DNA from: Bipolaris cookei
Lineage: Eukaryota; Ascomycota; Dothideomycetes; Pleosporales; Pleosporaceae
Direction: 5' to 3'
Assembly: GCA_002286855.1 (NCBI GenBank)
Contig: NRSV01000018.1
Location: 1,619-65,618, forward strand
Length of the DNA: 64,000 nt
Both the position numbers and the translations under genes were made by a program. Numbering within the stretch: the stretch's first letter is position 1; every line of letters starts with the position of its first letter. Shown one piece after another: positions 56,394-64,000 of this stretch. Under the pieces are notes generated by a model. It worked only from the letters and a program-made list of their open reading frames with translations, had not been told where the DNA came from and did not search any database.

Positions 56394-58142
56394 ATGGCTT
56401 CTGCTGCAGAAGCCAAGTCCGAGCTTGATCGCACGACGGAGAAAGATGTCGAACGTCGAGGCAGCGTCGCAAAAACGGAAAAGGGAAGATGGGAGCGCTT
56501 ATGGCCTGTAATTGCGTGTGGCGCCGGTCTCTTTAGTGATGGCTATCTGAATAATGTACAACACCCAAGCGACAACAACTCCCAGCGCAATAATAATACC
56601 TTCGCCCAAAGCAGCATCAAAACTGAACCATTGTCAGATTTGTGGATTTGCTAACACCATGTTTAGATTATTGGGCCTGTAAACACAATGCTCAAGACCA
56701 TCTATCCCAGCTCGTATGCATCGTCTTCGGCACAGGCGAATGTAGCTAGTATAACATTTGCTGGTACGGTGGTGGGCATGTTATTTTTTGGCTACACATC
56801 TGACCACTTTTCGAGAAAATGGTCCTTGTTCACTTCGACAATCATCATTATCCTGTTTGCAACGCTGGGCACGGCTTCGTATGGGGCCGGCGGTAGTCCA
56901 AGCGGTCTACTCACAGCGCTGGTCGTGTATCGTTTCTTCCTTGGAATCGGTATGATGGTCAATGCAAATGTCCAGTAGTAAGCACATACTGACGCAAGCA
57001 GGCATTGGCGGAGAATATCCAGCCGGCAGCGTAGGCTGTGCCGAGTCAACGGGCGAACTCAAAGAGGGAACACGAAATAAATGGTTTATCCTCTTCACCA
57101 ACGTACAGATCGACCTGGCGTTTTTTATCAGCGCAATCGTCGCCACAGTCGTTGTTCTTATCACTGGAGAAAACCATCTTCGAGCTGCCTGGCGCATTTG
57201 TCTTGGCATCGGTATCATCCCTCCTCTGTCACTTCTGTACCTCCGTCTCAAACTGCAGGAGCCCGAGGCGTTCCAGCGCGAGTCTCTTGCTAAAGCGAAA
57301 ACGCCGTGGCTGCTCATTATCAAGTTCTACTGGTTCCGGCTTAGCGTTGTCAGCATCATCTGGTTCATCTATGACTTTAGCGCCTACTCTTTCGGCATCT
57401 ATGCGACGTCTATCCTAGCCAATTTACTCGGGGAATCGGCGCCACTGTGGAAGAGCCTGGCGTGGAACATTCTCATCAACTTCTTCTACATGCCTGGTTG
57501 CCTCGCTGGTGCCTTCGTCGCCGATTTGCCGTCGATGGGTCCCAAGAAGACCTTGTTTATCGGAGTCACGTTGCAAGGTATTATCGGTTTTATCATGGCT
57601 GGGTGTTACCCGTGGTTGAGCAAGCCTGAAAATGTTGCTGGGTTTGTGGTTGTATATGGTGTCTTCCTTGCCCTCGGAGAGTTTGGTCCAGGAGATAATA
57701 TTGGCCTGGTGGCATCCAAGACATGCGCTACTGGTATACGGTATGTATAGACCCCATATTTCTTTATTTATACCAAAGAGCGTAGACCTGATGCATCCAT
57801 AGCGGACAATACTACGGCATCGCAGCCGCAGTAGGCAAAATAGGAGCATTCGCCGGTTCCTACGCCCTCGACGCTATCCAAAAGGCAGCCGGCGACGACA
57901 AAATTGCTGCAGGCCGCAACCCATTTTTCGTAGCCTCATCTCTGGCTTTTGTAGCTGCTGCATTGGTACTGCTGCTTCCACACATTGGTCAGGACACGAT
58001 TGATCAAGAGGACGTCAAGTTTAGAGAGTACCTCTCTGTGAATGGATACGACACGAGTAAAATGGGGTTGCAGGGTGTACCGGCGACGAGCATTGATAAC
58101 GACGACAAGGTCTTGCCCGTAGAGCAGACTTATGCCAAGTAA
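56394..58142 (+). CDS. MFS phosphate/glycerophosphodiester permease, GIT1/PHO84-like
   Basis: Four exons: 56394-56555, 56667-56949, 57002-57740 and 57803-58142 (introns 111, 52 and 62 bp), 507 residues. Signature: ACGAGLFSDGYLNN joined to IIGPVNTMLKTIYPSSY, then VYRFFLGIGIGGEYPAGSVG, the phosphate:H+ symporter hallmark, and WFIYDFSAYSFGIYATSILA. Twelve membrane segments fit. The closest type is the Git1-like glycerophosphoinositol permease branch rather than true Pho84, judged by the TM1 motif. Predicted to import phosphate or glycerophosphodiesters at the plasma membrane. The second splice join at ATC-G/GC-ATT restores GIGIGGEYP. Confidence 0.88.
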
Positions 58143-59293
58143 AAAGATGATGATATGTAGATGTCACGAATTTAGTATGAGCACAAATGAAGAGAGATTG
58201 AGCTTTAGAACGGCAAAAAGCAAGTTGGCAAAACCAAACCAGCTAGGAGTCACAATAGTGGATAGACGGCAATATGTAGGCTAAAGCTGCATCCTTATTG
58301 AACACTGTTTATGGGTTGTCAGTATGGTTGGTATTTGGGTATAGCCAGCTCAGGAAGTACTGATATTTGGGCTGTACCAGAAGGATCAACAAGGGAGATC
58401 CTCTAGTAAGCCGAATAAGGTATCGATAGTTCAAAACGTAACACTACGAGACTGCGTCTGTCGAGATGGACTTAGAGATCAATCAGAACAATCCTGTCTA
58501 CGTGGCGCTTAGTCCCTGGGAGACTCTATTTCAAATCGCTTAGGACCACAGCCCTTTACTCAAAGCGAAACATCCTTTAGGACAGATCATACTTCTGCAA
58601 CAAGCCGAGTATTGTGGGAAACCTGCAGCGGAGTGTTACTGTTTACGGGCTAGGTGGGCGCTACTTTGTAACTAGTTAGAACGTTGCACGAACGCAGAAT
58701 ATCACTGGTTAAAATCAGAACATGCTGTTTGACTACGTATGATGATGGAAGTGTTGAGTAGATCCATGCATTTTCAATAGTAAAGCCGTATGAGATCGAG
58801 CAAGGCGAGAGCACATCCTGTCTGCTTGTTCTCTCTCTTCTCTCAATCTTCCTGTGCGAATTGGACAGAGACAGTGAAATATATTCTACTATTCCAAAGC
58901 TGACAACCGGAGGTACCATCTCTTGCCGTAAAATACCTCGGCACAAACACTACGCTACTACCGGGTCTCATACGACATATGTACAAGTGCAAATTATAGA
59001 ATGTCACAACGCGGGATGTACCCACACATGGCAGTAAGGCGCAGACCACAATATGGAGCCATCTGTAGTATCCCCACACAGAAACAAGGACTATGTCTTC
59101 ACACGGGGCCTCGTACCCCTCGGTCAGACGGCACTGCAACGCATAGTCCAGTCAATTGAGCCACTACAAGCCGAGTACTAAAGAGCAGTCAGTCCCTCTC
59201 TCTTCTATCCTTATTAGCTTACAAATATCCTCCAATTCCAAATCTTATTCATATCCAAAATTCCGGCTCAAAACTACATAAAATCCTACAAAC
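58143..59293. other. Intergenic, permease to SET gene
   Basis: About 1.15 kb. No recognisable gene; minus-strand frames of about 98 codons near 58650-59139 lack any domain. The last part should hold the promoter of the SET gene. Confidence 0.4.
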
Positions 59294-59860
59294 ATGTCCC
59301 CCTCAGCCGTGCCACCAACCACATCTGCAACCCCCACCAAACACGTGACCCCAACCAGCACCTCCCACCAAATCCCCGCCTGGGTCCAACCCGACCTCAC
59401 CCGCCTCCTCCGCGTAGAACACCACCCCGGCTCCTTCACCAGCCGCTCTCTCTCCCTCGTCACTCTCCCCCCGGGCGCCCTCTTCGCCCGCATCACGCAC
59501 CCAACCCCCGCCAACGCCGCCTACTCCTCCGTGCAAGCGTCGCGCGACCTACACATCGAACTCAACTGCGACTTGTTGTACGTGAACCACAGCTGCAAGC
59601 CCAGTCTAGTATTCGACATGCAGAAGTGGGAGGTGAGGGTTAGTGAGCGCGAGGAGGGGCTCAAGGAGGGCGATGAACTGACGTTTTTCTATCCGAGTAC
59701 CGAGTGGAGTATGGCGCAGCCTTTTGAGTGTCTTTGTAAGGAGGAGGGGTGTAAGGGGGTTATTAGTGGGGCAGGGGATATGGAGGAGGGGGTGCTGAGG
59801 GAGTATTGGTTGAATGCGCATATTGAGGAGATGTTGGAGGAGAGGAGGGCGCGGAATTGA
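59294..59860 (+). CDS. Short stand-alone SET-domain protein
   Basis: Intronless, 188 residues from ATG 59294. It has the C-terminal half of a SET fold: LNCDLLYVNHSCKPSLVFDM (the NHSCxPS motif that forms the knot at the active site), then LKEGDELTFFYPSTEWSMAQ and a post-SET-like Cys pattern FECLCKEEGCKG. The N-terminal part, SFTSRSLSLVTLPPGALFAR, matches the SET-N strand. It lacks the usual long insert and pre-SET, so it belongs to the small SET proteins common in ascomycetes. A lysine methyltransferase activity is possible; no substrate can be named. Confidence 0.78.
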   Translation: MSPSAVPPTTSATPTKHVTPTSTSHQIPAWVQPDLTRLLRVEHHPGSFTSRSLSLVTLPPGALFARITHPTPANAAYSSVQASRDLHIELNCDLLYVNHSCKPSLVFDMQKWEVRVSEREEGLKEGDELTFFYPSTEWSMAQPFECLCKEEGCKGVISGAGDMEEGVLREYWLNAHIEEMLEERRARN

Positions 59861-60614
59861 TGGCGAATGGGGAAGTAGAGGTTTTTGGTATGCTTGAAAA
59901 GGCTTTTATTGTAGATTAAGGGTTGGTTGGCTGTTGTGGTGGCTGTGGCTCTGCGGATAGATTCGGGCTCAAGATGTGTCTAGGTATTCTAGGAATCAAG
60001 ACATTGCATTACGATAGATATGTGAATAGAACAAGCCTGTACTTATGTTGCTGCCTCTAACAGTAGATTTCAATGTTTAGTAAAAGAATCAAGCACTCGA
60101 TATTTATAGGCTCATATCAACAATACTGAAGGTTTGCAATTCATTTTCTATACAGTTATATGTGGACCGACAAGCAAGTCTCGGCAAAGTAAGCAGACAG
60201 GCATTATATATAATTGTTCTTGAAAACATTATAAAACTTCGGTCTAGTGACTAAAGACCACAGCATCTCACAGACTACGACTAAGTCTTACAATATCTCT
60301 TCTCTTATTCCCATATCGAGAACAGCATTTCCAAGTGCTGCTTAAAGTTGCGGCTGCGCCAACATCAAAGACAACAACTCAGCAACAAGAAAAAACTCTA
60401 AAACCAGCCACCCCCGCCGTTTACGTATATAGGAAACGAAAACTCCATATAAATGTCTTGCCATCGCGCCCACATGCTCGCTGAAAAGCCCCAGAAAATA
60501 TACAATCGAAAACCAAAAAAATCTATAGTATCCACAAGCACCTCTTTCACTTCGAGGCATGCGAATCAACCTATATCTTGTTAGCTCTTTGTACCCTCAC
60601 TCCCAGCACATCTT
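59861..60614. other. Convergent AT-rich 3' region
   Basis: About 750 bp between converging stops. AT-rich, no gene recognised. Confidence 0.45.
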
Positions 60615-61001
60615 TCATCTCACCGGTCTATACGGCTCCTTCCCTACACCCTCGCCATACCCAGCCCCACTATACGCGCCCCTCTCATCCAACTCCATAT
60701 CTGCACTCCAAACCCCATCTCTCTCATCATCCTCAACCTTCTGATATTTTCCCTTCTTCGTCCCCGGCCAAATCGAGCCCTTCTCCGCATCCACTTTCGC
60801 GGCCTTGGCACGGCGGTCGCGCTTCTTCTTTAGGAAGACGAGTGTGAAAATGAGAGCTAGCATGCCGACGGTGGCGAAGACGCTGAGAACGATGACGATG
60901 ATGAGGCCGCGTTTTTGCGAGTCATCGTGGAAGATGGAGAGGGTGTTTTTGGTATCGTAGTGGTCCCGGCTGGAGAGCAAGGGGTGCGGTGAAGTAGGCA
61001 T
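60615..61001 (-). CDS. Small single-pass membrane protein, 128 aa
   Basis: Frame from ATG 61001, 128 residues, no intron. One strong membrane helix (GLIIVIVLSVFATVGMLALI, about 32-56) is followed by a basic stop-transfer cluster (LKKKRDRRAKAAK) and a charged, Gly/Tyr-rich tail ending GKEPYRPVR. The 30-residue N-terminal part is Ser/His/Asp-rich. Type I or III topology with a cytoplasmic tail is expected from the charge bias. No family recognised; similar small proteins are conserved in Dothideomycetes by my impression only. The frame is open upstream of this ATG but without another ATG. Confidence 0.65.
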   Translation of the reverse strand: MPTSPHPLLSSRDHYDTKNTLSIFHDDSQKRGLIIVIVLSVFATVGMLALIFTLVFLKKKRDRRAKAAKVDAEKGSIWPGTKKGKYQKVEDDERDGVWSADMELDERGAYSGAGYGEGVGKEPYRPVR

Positions 61002-62544
61002 TATGTGCGTTTGTGGATGTTTTCTCTTGTTTCTTCGCGATATCCGGTTGGATGGAGACTTTTCTCTCAAGATTTGTGTTCGAAAATGGATTGGAATGTG
61101 AGGGATAGGAGATAAAGGAGAAGGCAACAAGGCACCTAATGTGGCGTAGCGTGGAGGAAAGAGCAAATCGACAACGAAGAAAACAAAGTAATAAATCCAA
61201 ACACAGTTTAGAAGGAACGATCGAATAAGAAGACGATGCGAGCTACAACAATGTCTCTTCACGCCAAAAGAAGAGGTAGGGGAGTCAAACACCCCCCCAA
61301 AACTCAAACGCGCAGTAAGACGCGCAACATACATACATAAAATAAGTGCTGACCCAAAAAAAGAAACATTATGAACACCCTCATCTCCACCTCACCAGTC
61401 GCTGCACAAAGAAATCCGACACGAATAACCAGCAAAAAAAACGCTCTGTTCACTCCTCGGCCAGAATAAACGAGTCAGTGAGCTCCCCCCACTAATCATT
61501 TACTATTTCGAATAAGAAACCGCCATCGTCCTCCAGCACCACGTCCGTTGTAACAACGATATAGCGCTTCCCCACGATACAATTCCACAACACCTTTTTC
61601 CCCTTCTCCTTCCCCTCCTGATCCATCCTTTAAAACCCAAGCAATTCCAGTACGTGACTCAGTCCCTCAAATTCTACACAGCGAATATGCCGACCCACTC
61701 GGCGCTCGGGGTAAATGTACAGACCATACCCAGGCACGCGAATATGGTCCAAACACCCCTTTATTTCGATAGGAACAAAAAACACGGAGAGGTACGTGCG
61801 CGGCACCCGTTCACCCTGTCAAAGAAAACGGGAGGGGGGGGGGCGGGCTTGAAGACCCTGAAGAATACTGGGTCGGGGTTTTAGTGCTGATGGTTGTGAT
61901 TGAAATCACGGTTGTGGTTGCGGTTGCGGTTGCAGCGCTCAACCCAATACTCCGGTTCAATAGGTTATTTGTGCTGCCCCCACCCCCTATTTTAGGACTA
62001 ATGGGTTTAGCGGGGGAAACAAGAGGACAAGGCCAACCTGTCGATGTATGTAAAAAATCTGTGTGTTCAATGGACTCTATTGGCTAGCTAGCGCTTGGTG
62101 TTAGCAAAATGTCTAAGTCAATACAGCTAGTTGCACGGTGTATACAGCGTGCGGGTGAATAGAGGTGGCAAGTAACTATGGTTCATTGTTATCTCTATTC
62201 TCCTTTCGAAGGGAAAGAGATTGATGTACTCCTGAGCCCTGTGCACAGGTATCCGTGTAGATCCGGAGTCACGTGCACTTCCTCATCAAAAAGAAAGAGT
62301 CCTGGCCTGTCCGCTGCATAAGCCCGCTATGCCGATTTGGGTGGTAAGCTCATAGAAACCGACATGGCCGCTCCATGCAGCCAATATATCGCTGGAAGAC
62401 TGGTTTCTCACTATCGCATCAATTTTGGAGCCTTTTGAAGCCAGAAAAAATATACGTATTGCTTATACAATCGGAGTTTTTTTGGTGTTAATCTTTACCA
62501 GAGCTCCGTTTTTACTGGAGCCTCCGGGCGATATTTTACTTGTA
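61002..62544. other. Intergenic with simple repeats
   Basis: About 1.5 kb. It contains a run of ten G at 61834-61843 and a short GGTTGC-type hexamer repeat at about 61909-61933. No gene with domain support. Confidence 0.4.
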
Positions 62545-64000
62545 ATGTCAAAGTATAGCGAGCCGCTCAGTAGGGCGAACCGCTCACTGTGCCAAGACCC
62601 CACCAACTTTGAACATTACATGCGATGCCACAACGTAACAATGAACAAAGCTATTTAAAAGAAGCCCAAATACAGCTTGCAGTACAAGCTATCAAATGTG
62701 ACGCGATAATTAGCCAGCGACGTGCTGCAGCACTTTACAACGTCCCTCAAAGAACTCTTAGTAATCGACTTCCCTGAATCACTTCTCGACGTGATATACA
62801 GCCCAACTCAATGAAACTACTTGTGACAGAAGTAGAGACGATTGTCGACTATATACTAGACCTTTGCGCGCGAGGATTTTCACTATGCCTTCCTACTGTC
62901 AAAGATCTTGCTGAATCTTTGCTGGCTGCCCGCCACCGCGACCCTGTTGGCCCAAACTGGCCTAGAGCGTTCATAAAGCGTCGCCCAGAGCTCAAAATGA
63001 AGTTTAATCGAAAGTACTACTACAAAAGAGCCCTCTGTGAAGATTCTGAGCTTGTGCAGGACTGGTTCCGCCTTATGTGTAATACCAAAGCCAAGTATGA
63101 GATCCAGGACGACATGTACAACTTTGACGAGAAGGGCTTCATGATGGGCATGCACAACTTATCAGCAGCAACTGCAGCATCTGAGTGTAGGTCAAAGCCA
63201 AAATATTTGCAACAGGGTAACCGGGAGTGGGTTACCAGCGTGGTTTGTGTCAGCGCAGCTGGCTGGGCGATCTTACCCTTGATGATCTTTCAAGGCAAGC
63301 ACCACCTCTCTGCTTGGTACAAGGAGGATAGTCTACCTCAAGATTGGGTTCTTGCAGTCTCTGAGAATGGCTGGAAAATGAATGAGCTTGGCCTGAAGTG
63401 GTTGGAGCACTTTGACAAGCATACGAAAGAGCGTAGTATTGGAGGCTATCGTCTGCTTATTCTTGACGGTCAGGGGAGCACAATTCGCTCGAGTTCCAGT
63501 AATACTGCAAGGAGGCAAAGATTACCACTCTATGCATGCCTCCGCACTCTTTCCATCTACTACAACCACTTGATGTGGGCTGTTTCTCGCCTTTGAAGAG
63601 GGCATATGGGTGCCAAGCCGAGGAGATGATGCGCAATGGGATCAACCACATGACGAAGATAGAGTTCTTACCAGCCTTCCAGCAGGCCTATGACAATACT
63701 TTTACAAGGGAAAACATCTTAGGAGGGTTTCGAGGCGCTGGCTTAGTTCCACACGACCCAGAGGTGGTGATATCGAGGCTCGACGTCAAGCTACGGATGC
63801 CAACACCACCTGCTGCAGAAGATCTGCCCTGGCTGTCGCAAACCCCAAGCAATACCCTAGAACTAGGGTTGCAACTGACGCTAGTAAATCAGATGATTCA
63901 GAGGCATATAGATAGTTCACCGTCAAGTATGGTGGTTGCCTTTGAAAAGCTGGCCAAAGACGCTGCGATTATTGTGCACAAGCTGGTGTTGGCGCAAAAA
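62545..64000 (+). mobile_element. Decayed pogo element, cut by window end
   Basis: The proposed left end is 62545, preceded by TA at 62543-62544. A 17-bp-period doublet (gcgagccgctcagtagg at 62558-62574 and its diverged copy at 62575-62591) lies just inside, and the transposase ATG is 80 nt from the end, as in the two other doublet-bearing elements. The right end is beyond the window, so the left border is inferred. Confidence 0.65.
62625..64000 (+). pseudogene. Pogo transposase, broken and partial
   Basis: Starts MPQRNNEQSYLKEAQIQLAV at ATG 62625. It has a TGA after SNRLP (62775 region; CGA to TGA fits) and then continues in frame (LVTEVETIVDYILDLCARGF, GPNWPRAFIKRRPELKMKFN, NFDEKGFMMGMHNL). 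The first catalytic motif is DEKGF where relatives have DETGF. Near 63475 the frame shifts just after ILDGQ. In the new frame a TAA replaces CAA in EFQ-QYCKE, followed by ITTLCMPPHS and LLQPLDVGCFSPLKRAYG. The rest stays open to the window edge. Inactive. Confidence 0.82.

Overview
The window looks like nuclear DNA of a filamentous ascomycete, most likely a Dothideomycete of the Pleosporales type (inference). The support is: short introns (48-202 bp, mostly 50-60) with GTRNGT donors and CTAAC-like branch points; fungal-only gene families (NACHT-WD40 STAND protein, PTH11-like receptor, SKT5, CBP4, ABD1); several Fot1/pogo elements; and C-to-T decay typical of repeat-induced point mutation (RIP).

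Layout. 1-8.7 kb is a transposon-rich block: the edge of one pogo element (1-183), a decayed second one (658-2328), an intact NLR-type gene with ten near-identical WD40 repeats (2827-6709), and a young pogo element with perfect 56-bp inverted repeats (6899-8743). 9.9-25.8 kb is conserved gene space: secreted GH35 beta-galactosidase, chitin synthase regulator SKT5/CHS4, complex III assembly factor CBP4, XPF-family nuclease RAD1, eIF1A, a hypothetical protein and a GPI-anchored secreted protein. 26-28.2 kb carries a small Cys-rich ORF and a dead Tc1/mariner element. 29-38.5 kb holds a zinc-finger-like protein, an ACS-family transporter, a long gene-poor stretch, a DHA2 transporter pseudogene and a truncated F-box gene. 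38.8-46.4 kb is housekeeping again: alanine aminotransferase, RPN7, cap methyltransferase ABD1 and PEX11. 46.4-58.2 kb is accessory-like: an AT-rich desert, a RIP-degraded pogo element, a possible MITE, a candidate secreted Cys-rich protein, a PTH11-like receptor and a GIT1/PHO84-like permease. The right end has a stand-alone SET protein, a small single-pass membrane protein and the start of another decayed pogo element that leaves the window.

The housekeeping genes show no shared pathway; they are ordinary neighbours. The most interesting parts are the STAND/NLR gene enclosed by transposons, and a recurring architecture in which three pogo elements carry a 17-bp tandem doublet inside their terminal repeats although the doublet sequences are unrelated.

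Exon boundaries were inferred by hand from splice signals, reading frame and remembered family motifs. No database search was possible. Names rest on motif recognition.
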